This document shows, piece after piece, positions 50,590 through 61,723 of a DNA stretch of 64,000 nt. The stretch comes from Zasmidium citrigriseum (lineage: Eukaryota > Ascomycota > Dothideomycetes > Mycosphaerellales > Mycosphaerellaceae): the NCBI GenBank assembly GCA_002786025.1, contig NHNW01000002.1:1178001-1242000 (forward strand), written 5' to 3'. The first letter of the stretch is position 1. The number at the start of each line of letters is the position of its first letter. A program made the position numbers and the translations under genes. A model generated the notes under the pieces. It did no database searches. It was not told the DNA's origin and saw nothing but the letters and a program-made list of their open reading frames with translations.

Positions 50590-52626
50590 GCTCGAGATGC
50601 TCTGTCCTCAATCTTTCCAGAGACGCATCGTTTTCGGTCTGAGGCCACTCTCGCTCTGGATGGCGACCTTGATGGTACATTCTCCATGCCATGCATCCAG
50701 CAGCTGCCAACACGAGGACACGAATCGGAGGATTGCTCGAAAGCAGTGCATCTCCCCGGGGCTTTTCCGCGCAGATGACATGCCAAGGTTGGGTGTCAGT
50801 TGATATCTATTCGCAAGGTCAACCTGCCTATTCGAGTCAGGCATCAAGAAGGCCATGGAAGCAAAGGATTTGGCGCCAACCCGGTTTGAATTGCGTATTT
50901 CGGTCCATGTTCTCAAAGATCGCACCAAGCCGAAATGCCTACACGGATACTCACGGCCTGGCAACCAACACTTGAGCGAGAGAGGTAGGTGTCAGAGATA
51001 CCGGACTTGGCAAGGAACAAAGAGATAAGTATTGCGTGCTAACTCATAGACAGCTTCAACTTACTGCACGTTATATTGCGCTTCCATTGGATGGCACACT
51101 TGTCTAAAGCGTGCGTAGCGTGCTTGCAGGTCGGCGAATTGATTGCGACTGAGCTAATGACAACCCCCAGCGATAGCCTTATGAGGACAGGGGTGCTAAC
51201 TTTGGTCATGAGGACGATTGACCGAACCTGCCCGTTCCATCCTAGCATCTGCGTGGGGTGTCTGTAGGGACTGCGCGTGTTGGCGGTCCTCGTGGCCCGG
51301 TTACAGAGCCTGAACCTTGCGAGTAGTCAACGCTTGCACGTGAAGACTGTTTGAGGCGAACTGGGCTCTCCGAGACATTTTGGCTTGTTGTTGTCATCGA
51401 TCGCAGCCGTTGACGACTTCGACGTTTGTTGTTTCTGCATCGAACACGGTCGAAAGCTGCTGTGCAACCCGCCTCCAGCAACGCTTCGCCAACGAAAACG
51501 TCTGCGGCTTTTGTGGCGAGCATGCTGCGCAGCTGCTGGCTGCAGGTACGCTGGGTCAAGCCCGAGAAGTCCCATGGATATCGGCGGCAGACGAGACATG
51601 TTTCTCCGCAGACAATCCATCGATAATCAGATGCTACCGAAAATTGATTGCCACTGCTTGACAGGTGGGATGGCGAGATGATCGACAATGCTCCCCAGCT
51701 ATCCACAGTTGGAATTGCCGCCGGTTCTCGCAATATCGACATCCAACCACTGCGCTTTGTGCTTGCGGCCACATTCAGTCCCTATCTTGGATATCGAACC
51801 TTCACCGAAGCCACAGGATCTCGACGTTACAACCCTACTGCGACAAGCTCTTTGTTGGCAATGCTTGGACAGCAGACGAACTGCACCGCAAGTGGCAGGT
51901 GGAGGTTGAAGCTGAAGACCAGTAACGGTGAGGTCGATTCTTGGTACAGCAGCTAAAACCGTTTCTGTTCAAAGTGCCCAGCCTGAAAGCTCGGCGCGGG
52001 CTACTCAACTTCCCCCAGCGGGAAGGATCTACCTTCAGCCAAGCGCGCGGGAGCTGGTCAGGCGAACAGCGGAGACAGCAGATTTGGTGGAGGTGCCGAC
52101 AATGGACATGCAGGTGTTCGCGGGAGACGATCATGCATCTTCCCGCCGCCCTCCCTCCGCCCTTCCAACCACACGTCACGCCAACTCTGCAAACCACGCA
52201 GGTGGCCGAACGATTCTCGCAGGCAGTGCTGCAAGAGAACAATGCCCTGGCCGTTCGCTGCATGCCATGCACTTCCGCATAGGGAAGGAGATATTCCCTC
52301 GTCAACTTTACCGCTCTGAACAGTCAACAGGCTTTCGAGCTACACGGCTCGTGGACACAACTGGCTGGCGATTGCACATCTCCTTCCCACCACGCCCGAC
52401 AAGCGAGACAGCACGCGAGATGCCATCAGCGGCCACGCCAGCCTTTGTTGCGGATGGCAAGACGACGCCTCGGTTACAACATGGCGATAGCGTCCTTGAC
52501 CACGCCTCCACGAGCTCGACGGACGTCTATATAAATGACCTGCTTTCCCGCCATCAAGATTGATATCTGCATCCAGCACCAGCAGCCTCTTCTACAGCCT
52601 AGTCTTCATCTTCACTTCTTCTCAAC
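50590..52626. other. Gene-free stretch (2 kb) upstream of subtilisin gene
   Basis: Many overlapping ORFs in all six frames (up to 211 codons at 51928-52563) but no recognisable domain, start context or splice pattern. TATATAAAT at 52528-52536 marks the subtilisin core promoter. Confidence 0.5.
52528..52536 (+). promoter_or_regulatory. TATA box (TATATAAAT) of subtilisin gene
   Basis: Lies 91-99 bp upstream of ATG 52627 and is followed by a CT/CA-rich leader. Confidence 0.65.
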
Positions 52627-53929
52627 ATGAGGTCCTTCTTCAACTTCCTCCTGGCTGTGCCAGCAGTCCTTGCCGCTCCTCAGATCAACCGTCGACAGGA
52701 CGCCAACACTGTCCCCGGCAAGTGGATCGTCCAGCTCAACGAGGACTCTGCCCTGGGCAGCGTTCTCAACACCTTCCAGAGCCTTGCTGGAATCCAGGCG
52801 AAGCACAAGTACGAGTTTGCCGGTTTCAAGGGTTTCTCCTTCGACGGTGACGATGCGATTCTCGACATCCTTGAGACCATGGGTGCCGTAAAGTCCGTTG
52901 AGCCAGACCGAAAGGTCTACGCCAGCGCTCCTGTCCCAGAAGCTGAGCTCACCGACCGTGCTCTTGTCCAGCAGAGCCCAACTACCTGGGGCCTTGCTCG
53001 TATTAGCCACCGTTCGCGGGGTGCCAACAACTACATTTACGACAACACGGCCGGCTCTGGCACTTTCATCTATGTTGTTGACACTGGTGTCTACACTGGC
53101 CACCAGGACTTCGGCGGCCGTGCCTCTATGGGTGCCAACTTTGTCGAGGGCGAGTCTGCCACTGATGGCAACGGCCACGGAACGCACTGTGCTGGTACCA
53201 CTGGCTCGACTACCTACGGTGTCGTAAGTCGGACTTGAAATGTAGTACTTTTGTTGGTCAAGCTTCTAACATCTGATAGGCCAAGCGCGCAAGCATCATC
53301 GGTGTCAAGGTCCTCGGCAGCGACGGCAGCGGATACAACTCAGATGTGATTGCCGGGATCAACTGGGCTGTCAGCGACGCTCAAAACAAGGGCCGCATCT
53401 CAAAGTCCGTCATCTCCATGTCCCTCGGCGGCGCCTACGACCCACAGTCGAACAACGCCGTCGCTCAGGCCACCTCCGCCGGCATGTTCGTCGCAGTCGC
53501 CGCTGGCAACGACGGAAAGGACGCATCGAACTATTCCCCAGCATCTGAACGCTCCGCCTGCACCGTTGGTGCCACCGACAGCTCAGACAACCGCGCCAGC
53601 TTCTCGAACTTCGGCTCCATCGTCGACATCTTCGCTCCTGGTGTTAACATCATCTCCACCTGGATCGGAAGCTCGACTGCTACCAACACCATCTCCGGTA
53701 CTTCCATGGCCACTCCCCACATTGCCGGTCTCGCCGCCTACCTGATCGGTCTTGAGGGCTCTCGATCTCCATCTGCTCTTTGCTCTCGCATTCAGTCTCT
53801 CTCGACGAAGAATGTGATTGCCAATGTTGGCTCTGGCAGCCCTGTAAGTTCTATCACATGATTATTTGCCACCCGCCAAGACTAACGATCTTGTAGAACT
53901 ACCTTGCCTACAATGGCAACGGCGCATAG
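52627..53929 (+). CDS. Secreted subtilisin-like serine protease (S8, proteinase K type)
   Basis: Exons 52627-53223, 53280-53843 and 53897-53929 give 397 residues. A signal peptide (MRSFFNFLLAVPAVLAAP) is followed by an inhibitor I9 propeptide (PGKWIVQLNEDS.., FKGFSFDGDD) and the catalytic domain: Asp in YVVDTGVYTGHQDFGG, His in GNGHGTHCAGT, oxyanion Asn in VAAGNDGKDASNYSPA and Ser in SGTSMATPHIAGLAAY. The 11-codon last exon supplies the conserved end NYLAYNGNGA. Length and Cys pattern fit fungal alkaline/cuticle-degrading proteases. Intact and probably extracellular, for protein nutrition or host degradation. Confidence 0.96.
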
Positions 53930-54801
53930 ATGAGAAGAGAATTGGACCTCCAAAAAGCATAGCGATGCATTAGACGATTTGTCGAAGGAGTGAATGATGA
54001 TGCTTGATGGCTGTTTTATGAGGAATGCATGGATGCGATGAAGTTGCGGGTCAACGGGAAATTTGAAGGTGCATTGCACATACTTTGCTGCCTCGATCTT
54101 CTTATGAATGGATGTTTTTACGGATCAAGGCTTTGTTCTACACTTCAAGTGTCCAGGGTGAAAGAGTGAAGTCTAGGTAAGCTTGACAGGGGTGTGTGGG
54201 AAGGAGCCGGTGATATCCCGAGGGTGACTTCTTATTTGGAAACCCTTGAGGATGTTGTTGCTCTCCCGACAACAGAATCGTCCAGGGAATCTTCGACTCG
54301 ACATGACGGTGACAGGCCTCCCTTTGCGTTCGAGCGATACGAGCGATACGAGCAATGCCCCTTGTCCTCGTCATCCCCGCAATGAACTCGATCTGCCCTG
54401 ACGAGCATTCCACAATGCCCTAGAACCTCCAGCGATGAAGTCGAAACAACATGCTGACGGAGGCGCGTCTCGTGTAACCCACCCAAACCCAATGCATGCA
54501 CGCAACTGCCGCGCTCCAGTTCCAGCTCTGCTGAGCTGACGGGCCCCGCTTCGTCAGCTGGCTTCAGAGATCTATCGTCCGGGTTTCTCATGCTGCTGGC
54601 AAGGAGCGTCACCTAATATTAGAGGCTTCAAGAACGATACATTTGCTGCTTGCAGGGTCATTCGGGCGTAAAGGGCTTAATAATAAGACTCGGCTGGGCT
54701 GACTGGACTGTCGGAAAGCTATATCAAGGGCAAAGTCCGAAAGATGGGAAGCTCGTGAGTGCGGCTTTTGGGTCTTGCATCGTCTTTGAGACGAGAGAAG
54801 T
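53930..54801. other. Intergenic region
   Basis: 872 bp with the protease 3' flank and the monooxygenase promoter; no coding evidence. Confidence 0.45.
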
Positions 54802-56603
54802 ATGGAGACTGTTGATCTTGTCATTATTGGAGCTGGCTGGAATGGCATTGCAATGGCGAAGACGTATCATGAAGCGGATCCAGGAGCTTCGATTCGAATC
54901 GTCGACTCGGCGGATTCTGTTGGAGGGTGTTGGGCGGCTGAGAGGGTTTATCCTGGACTCAATACGAGTATGTCGTCTCCACTACGAGATGATAGACGGT
55001 GATCACTAACGAAATTGAGTCTATAGACAACATCTTGGGATCGTATGAGTTCAGCGACTTTCCAATGACTCCAGCACTGGTTGGATGTCAACCTGGCTCT
55101 CACATTCCCGGAGAAGGCGTTCATAGGTACTTCTGCGAAGCCGTTCGATACTTCGATCTCGAACGCTTCTTAATGTTGCGGACCAAGATTGAAACGGCGA
55201 GGCTACGAGATGACGACTCTTGGGAACTTTCGTATTCATCTACATCATCCTCAACTTCGGGAAAGCTCATAGCGAAGAAGCTGGTCATTGCTACAGGATT
55301 GACTTCCGAACCGTACATGCCAACCTTCAAAGGCCAGCAAAGCTTTCAAGGCTTACGAATACATTCCAAGGAGTTGAAACCTCGAGCCGAAGAGCTCGCA
55401 AAGTGTGACAATGTTGTGGTGATCGGAGGAAACAAGTCAGCATGGGATGTCTGTTACAGCGTTGCACGACGAGGCGGCAAGGCACATATGGTTATGAGAC
55501 CTTCAGGAGGTGGACCTAGTTGGGTCTGGCCGAGACGATTCAAATGGTTCGGATGGCAGACATCGTTACCAAAGGTCACCATGACCCGGATGTTCAGCTT
55601 GTTCGATCCGTGGCCTTTTGTTGAGAGCGGGACAATCTGGAGCAGTGTCAGAGATCTTCTACATCGCTCGAAGCTCGGGATGGCTATCACGAATAGCTTC
55701 TGGTTCTTACTTGGACAGCGCATATCTCAAATAAACGGCTACTATGATCATACTGGGACCGAGAAGCTGAAGCCTTGGTCATCGGCGTACTGGATGGGAA
55801 ACTCACTGAGTACGCTGAATTATCCGACAGATTGGTTCGAGTTTGCGAGAAAGGGTAACATTGTTGTTCACCATGCCGAGGTCGAATCGATGGGCGAGAG
55901 TAGCATTCAATTGACAGATGGGCTGGTCGAAAATGCGGATGCGTTGGTTTGCTGCACCGGCTGGAACGCTATGCCGCCAATCGATTTTCAATCCCCGGAG
56001 ATCAGGAAACTTCTTGGGACTCCACAGAGGGAGACGGCTTCGCATGAAGTGACTGCCCAGAAAGCCAGGAACTGGATCCTTAACGCTCGGCCTCAACTTC
56101 GAAATCCTTCGCGAGAGATAGCGAATGTCGGAACTCCCGAGATGTCTATGAAGAAGGCAAAATCGACACCCTATCGACTATACCGCTACGTAGTTCCAAG
56201 CAGTCGAAGATTCCTGACAGCAAAGAACCTCGCCTTCATAGGTATCGACTTCTCCTTACACACGATCGTGCTCGCTCAAGCACAAGCCCTATGGATCACG
56301 GCCTTCTTTCAAGGTAAGCTGCCGCAGATGCAAGTTTTGAATCTTGACTACGATCGCATCCTGCATGACACGATTGTGCAATCGGAGTACCAAGAGTTGC
56401 GACGACCGCGGATTGCTGGTGGTGCAGGAGAGAAGTTTCCGGATCTGGTTTTTGATAGTATACCGTACGTAGACTTGCTCCTGAGAGACTTGGGGCTGGA
56501 GACGAGGAGGAAGGGAAGTTGGTTGGAGGATCTGTTGGTGCCGTACTCTTTGAGGGATTACAAAGGGTTGGTGCAGGAGTGGGGACGGAGTCTCGAGAAG
56601 TGA
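54802..56603 (+). CDS. FAD-dependent monooxygenase (FMO/Baeyer-Villiger-like)
   Basis: Exons 54802-54967 and 55027-56603 (59 bp intron) give 580 residues. The FAD-binding Rossmann motif is DLVIIGAGWNGIAMAKTY, followed by DSADSVGGCWAAERVYPGL and, after the junction, NNILGSYEFSDFPM. A second nucleotide-binding motif is VVVIGGNKSAWDVCYSVA. The late segment VENADALVCCTGW is the ATG/CTGW motif typical of N-hydroxylating and Baeyer-Villiger-type enzymes. Fungal homologues often lie in secondary-metabolite clusters. The substrate is unknown. Neighbouring membrane protein and P450 suggest a shared pathway (inference). Confidence 0.9.
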
Positions 56604-56983
56604 TTGCGAGATCAAGTATTTTGTGAAGGTGCTGATGAGAGCAGTCGAAAAACGTTTTGACAGGGGGGGCGATTCTTCGATTGACATGTGACAGGCCCTG
56701 GAAGTGAAGGAAGGAGTTCGCACTAGTGGCTTGGCGTTGCAGTCGCCCTTTCCTGTCAGCTATTGGTCTTCGACACGAGCTTTGCAATGCTTTTCGATCA
56801 TATGGAGACCCAGGAATGCACGTTCAGCAGCATTTCCAGCTTCATGTGCCAGCGAATGCACGAGACCACGAGGTCTCATGATGTGCATTCCTTCTTTCCC
56901 TTTCAACATCACCTCCTTCCTCCACAATATCAACTCTTTCCATTGTCGCCGCCGAGCTTCAACAGTCCGATCTGCCGACCAAA
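56604..56983. other. Intergenic region
   Basis: 380 bp; CT-rich leader before the ATG at 56984. Confidence 0.45.
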
Positions 56984-58083
56984 ATGGGGTTCATCAACGA
57001 CTACGCTCCACTCGACGACATATCGAACCGACTGGCCATACCGTCTCTGATCTTCGCCTTCCTCACCCCACTCTTCGTCGCCGCAAGATGCGCCTTTAGC
57101 AAGCTCAGAACCAAGGGACTCGGACTAGACGACTATCTACTCATCATTTCCGCCACGCTCGCAGTCCCTGGAACCGTGCTCATGATCGTGGCGAGCAGCT
57201 GGGGATTCGGCAAGCACGAGCGTGACCTACTCAGCTACCCTCCCGAGGAGCTACCATTCGGAGACGGCAAGATTCTGATTGAAAAGACGCTGCAACTGTT
57301 CTTTGCAGATCAGATCATCTACTCGATCGTCATGGGCCTGTTCAAAGTCGCCGTCCTCGTCTGGTACACCCGCATCTTCACGACTCCCAACAAGAAGAAG
57401 TTCCGCTGGATTTGCTATGGACTTGCATGTGCAATCGCAGCTTTCACAGTGGCTTCGGTGTTTGCCACGGTCTTCCAATGCGATCCGATTGATGTGGCGT
57501 GGAGAAGTCACCCAGGGCAAGCGAAGTGCTTCAACGTCCAAGCATACTGGGACTTCCGCGCTTATTTCAATGTCATCACCTACTTCGTGGTCACCTTCCT
57601 GCCGATGCCATCGATCTTTGGATTCCCGCCGTTTGTCGACGGTGTACACACAACGCGAGCAGAGAAAGTCTCAACTTGTGCTCTATTCGGGATTGGAATC
57701 TTGTGAGTCGAGCAACCTCTCTGATGCAATATTTCGACTAACCTTCTCTCAGTGTTAGCATCACCTCGGTATTGCGAATGCAAGCCATTGGCCTTGCAGC
57801 TCTTCAGAAAGATCGCACGTGGAATGCCGTCGACCTCTGCATGTGGTCAATCATCGAAGACAACGTCGGAATAATCTGCGTGTGTCTTCCTTCCATTGCG
57901 AAGCCATTCACCGTCTGGCTGAGGACGATTTGCGGCTATCCGCCACCACCTCCGAAGTCGAGGACCAGCAGTACAAGTACAGCTGTGTTATTGCAGGCGG
58001 CTTGTGGCGTCGAGAAGGGGCGCGTCGGAAAGACGCATTCTCCCACTGAGTCGTCTGATTTCTCGGAGAAGCAGTCTGTTTGA
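56984..58083 (+). CDS. Rhodopsin-domain (Pth11-like) integral membrane protein
   Basis: Exons 56984-57702 and 57753-58083 (50 bp intron) give 349 residues. No CFEM domain. Seven predicted membrane segments include LAIPSLIFAFLTPLFVAARC, DDYLLIISATLAVPGTVLMI, QIIYSIVMGLFKVAVLVWYT and WICYGLACAIAAFTVASVFA, then FQCDPIDVAWR and VITYFVVTFLPMPSIFGFP. This is the fungal Rhodopsin_dom architecture. The tail is short and Ser-rich. Such proteins are orphan receptor-like and are frequent neighbours of metabolic gene clusters; ligand and signalling role are unknown. The start context CCAAAATGGGG is good. Confidence 0.9.
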
Positions 58084-58255
58084 AGGGGTAATGGTAATTC
58101 TGGGAGGAGGAGAAGGCGTAGCAGAAGAGGTGTCATGCTTGTAACATAAGCAGGCCAGAACGCCACCCAGCCGTCTATCGAACAGTACCCTATCGAAGTC
58201 GGAATCTATTGAGATCAGCAAGGAGATCCAGGTAGCCAGTAGTACGGTGATCAAT

Positions 58256-60080
58256 CTAAACCACCTCCTTTGGCTCCACCAAATCAATCTCTTCTTGTCT
58301 CCTCCGGCACTGGACCTCGACGGTAGGACAGACATTCCGCTGATTTTCAAACTCGAGGTCTTGTGGCGGTTCGTAACCTGGCGCAAACCGCCAGTCGTAC
58401 TTGAGTAACAGGAAGCAGAACAGTATCTTGATCTCGTTGCTAGCGAAGAAGCGTCCTGGGACGATACTCAGCATATTTTCACATTAAATTTCAGGTGGAA
58501 GGGGGATTTGAATTACCTGGGCAGGCATGCTGTCCATGTCCAAACATCAGGTTGTCGGGCGACGTCGTGACGAATTGATGGCGGTTCTCTTCGCCGGGCT
58601 GCCTTCTCATCTTAAGATACCTGTATGCATCGAATTTCTCGGGCTCGGAATAGAAAGTCGCATCTTGGGGGCCTTCATCAGCGATCATCACTGTGCTGCC
58701 CTTGGGTAGGACAAGTCCATTGGAGAGCGTGACGGGCCGCTTCACGTATCGCTGCATCGAAGCTAAGATGGCCATGTCAGCAGAAGTGTCAACGTCGAAG
58801 CTCACACAAGGGATACTTACTTATGCCCATCTGAGAGTATCTCGAAACCTCCTTGATAAAAGAATCCAGCAGTTGCATCTTGTACAGCGACGTCTTTGCC
58901 CATCCGTCCTCTTTCAGTACCCGGATCATCTCCTCCCGCAAGTCCGCGACCACTTCCGGGGTCCTGCAGCATTGCAACAGAGCCCTCGAAGTCATCTCCG
59001 TGGTGGTATGAATGGCTGCCATACTCAACATCAGTTGTCCTTCGGCAAAGTGCACCGGGCGTCCCTTCGAGACGTCGACCATCCAGCTGAAGGCATCGGA
59101 TGTCTTCTTGGAGAGTTTCTCGCCTGTGACACTGGCGTTCTTGGCTCGCGCTTCCATCTCCTTGACTTGGGGCGCGAGTAAGCGCTTGGCATCGGCGACC
59201 TGGGTACGAAGATTGCGGCATACTGGAAGAAACCAGATCGCAATAGGACGAAGGAATGAGGGGACTTGGTGGAGAACCTGGGCACCCATAAAGACGGAGA
59301 CTGTGTTTTCCTTGGAGATGTGGAGATAGTCCTGCGGCGTCATGTCAGTGATGTAGATAATTGGATTCGCTCCGTCTCATAATCACCTCATTCCGCGCAA
59401 GGTCAACACCCGCGAAAACCCTTGTAGAGATTCGAGCGACAATGTCGAGCAATGCTGGTTTGATCGGGAAAGTCTTCCACTCCTTGCTATCACCAAACCA
59501 CTTGTCGATGGCAAAAGTGGCTTCTTCTACGACGTCCTGTGTGACTAGGCCGAGCGCTTGCGTTAATTTGATCCGTACCACATCGGGCATGAGGCCGTCC
59601 GGACGGAGACCTTCTCCCATGCTTTCAAAGCCAGGCTGACGCGCTAATTAGCTCTGCCACTACCAGACGCGACCATTATCCCGGTTAACCTACCTGAGCT
59701 GCATGAAAATCCTTCATAAGCGCCTCGCCAAAACCCAAGTCCTCATTGTTACGAATCTCTTCCGCGAACTGCCTGGGGAGGACGATCTTGTAGCCCACCG
59801 CCGATCGAAGTTGATATATTCCAGAAGTACTAGCCAGTTCCCTGCCCTTGGCCATGACCTCTCGCGGCGAGAACATCCATGATAGCTGTGGTAACAGCCG
59901 CGATTTGAAGTCCTCTTTGTCGAGAGTGGCCACTGGAATACCAGCGTACGGTCGATGGCCGGTCAAGTATGTGTAGATGACGCCGAGTATGATGGCGCCA
60001 ATGATTGCTTGGATGGAGATCGGTAGGCCACCGAGCAGACTTTGAATAGAGGTCGTAGGGATTGGGGGTAGTGATTCCAT
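58256..60080 (-). CDS. Cytochrome P450 (fungal, ent-kaurene-oxidase-like)
   Basis: Five exons (60080-59694, 59635-59387, 59331-58821, 58762-58517, 58455-58256) give 530 residues. A membrane anchor (about residues 15-35, PISIQAIIGAIILGVIYTYL) precedes the P450 domain: FHAAQ joined to PGFESMG, the I-helix AIHTTTEMTSRALL, K-helix ExxR in KEVSRYSQMG, PEKFDAYRYL and the heme loop FGHGQHACPG joined to RFFASNEIK. The cysteine ligand is present, and all four introns (55-61 bp) keep the frame. The AIHTT I-helix is typical of the fungal CYP503/CYP68-like group acting on terpenoids or similar lipids; the true substrate is unknown. It is divergent from no neighbour and convergent with the membrane protein. 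Confidence 0.93.
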
Positions 60081-61117
60081 GGTGCTTGGCAGGCTTGATT
60101 CTCCTGAGATGTCGTGATAGTAGGAGTACAGTAAGACGGTTTGCAGGTATCTCCTGTCGAATCTGACGGATCTCCTGGGGTCACTTTTGTAGTGCGCATC
60201 GAGGACCTGAAATATTCTCCCTCCGTGGAGAGGATGTCGCCGTTCCCGAAGCCGTCCCTCCGTTGGCAGCATAAATCTGCCATGTAGTGGCAATGAAACC
60301 ACGTCAATGCCATGGCATTGGGGCTGCGACTTTACACCGCTGTACTAAACGATCTCGAAACGCTCATATTCTTGCGCGGCCTGTAGTGATTCAAGTTTAG
60401 GGGTCCACTATGCTGGGATCATGTGCGTTGAGTTATGCCAACGCAAATTCCGGAGCCAGCGGATGCAAATCGGTCCGGAATTTGCTGCACAAATGGTAAG
60501 TGAATAGAAGTTATGCAAAAAGCGGATAGCACGTGACGCATACATGCCATTTTCTGCAAGTCATAGCCAGCCAGATGATGACGATTAAATATGCATAGCT
60601 TTAAGCATGCGCGATCTTCGATGAGGCTGTCGTCGTTGTCGGATGGCCAATGCGGATTTGGTGTTCCGATGTCCTTTTCCGCTGCACTGTGCCGCAAGTG
60701 CTTTTGGAGGATAATGCCTCTGCAAGCGGATCGTGAGTTGTGCGAAACGGCTTTGAATTGTAATCGCATGGTTGGCCGTATCGATCGATAGCAAACGATT
60801 GCTGCGCACATGGAATCGCATCTGACTCTCGTTCAGACCTCTGCGATCTCGTCGTTCCGGTCGTGTGCATGACGGCTGAACACAAATTATCTTCGGCGAC
60901 TGTGTTGCGGCGGTCGACTGTACTCTCGCTCCGCCGCTTATGGCTGTACATTTTCGCGTCCCAGAGTTCAGCTAAGAAGTGCAAGGTACCATGACGTGCA
61001 GTAGCAGGATTCTGCTTCAACTCCGGAAGTTTTCTCTCACGGGGTCCCAGTATCTTGATGGCGTAACATGCTCTGCAGTTATGATTACTTCGGATGACTC
61101 ATTGTGTGCTGTTTGGC
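60081..61117. other. Intergenic region (1 kb)
   Basis: P450 promoter and the 3' flank of the hypothetical gene; overlapping short ORFs only. Confidence 0.45.
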
Positions 61118-61723
61118 TTATTTCCGGGGTTGCAGCGATGTCTTCGAGGACAGCGTCGTCTTCGAGTGCCACGTTCGGGCTTGTCGACTGAGTCCGCCTT
61201 CGATTGGAGCCGCTGTTCCGTTCATCGCGGTAGCGAAAGACGTGCCTAGCAATGCAAAGTCAGCAAAGCTCGAACACACCAGGGACGCAGTTGCTCGACA
61301 AATGGTTGCGCACCAGAGAAGCCATCGAATAATCCAATTCTCCTCGATCTCGCCGTCTCGATCATGGCCAAGCCCATACATGATCTTGGTCTCAGGTCTC
61401 GCTGTTTCGTAGATGTGGAGGATCTCCTTGTGGACCGCTGCTTCATCCAACTGACTGAATGTGTACGGAGGCTCGACATTTGGGTCGTCTTTCAGCCCTT
61501 CCATCAGTGCTTCCCGGTTGGCCGTCATTCTCGTCCAGCCATCGGCAGCCTCTGTCTTGAGATTGATTAGCAAGGGGCTTCTGAGAAAGATGTTAGACGC
61601 AATACGTACCTTCATGAGTGAATAAAGATATCTGTGCATCTTATTACCTTCGTTCAGACCCAGCCGATTCATAAAGCGAGTCTTGGAATCGGACTGCGCC
61701 AAGGGAGCGGCCGTTGGCGCCAT
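61118..61723 (-). CDS. Hypothetical protein, 201 residues
   Basis: Single ORF from the ATG at 61723. The first about 130 residues look protein-like: NRLGLNEGNKMHRYLYSL, MKVRIASNIFLRSP, VEPPYTFSQLDEAAVHKEI and GEIEENWIIRWLLW. They have an alternating hydrophobic pattern and good codon use. The last about 70 residues are low in order and may represent a missed intron or read-through. No family is recognised, and there is no signal peptide or clear membrane helix. Confidence is moderate because no introns or neighbours support it. Confidence 0.45.
   Translation of the reverse strand: MAPTAAPLAQSDSKTRFMNRLGLNEGNKMHRYLYSLMKVRIASNIFLRSPLLINLKTEAADGWTRMTANREALMEGLKDDPNVEPPYTFSQLDEAAVHKEILHIYETARPETKIMYGLGHDRDGEIEENWIIRWLLWCATICRATASLVCSSFADFALLGTSFATAMNGTAAPIEGGLSRQARTWHSKTTLSSKTSLQPRK

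Noticed and set aside
51928..52563. 211-codon plus-strand ORF before the subtilisin gene
   Set aside because: Extends over the TATA box and promoter of the protease; no domain, and the alternative frames are equally open.
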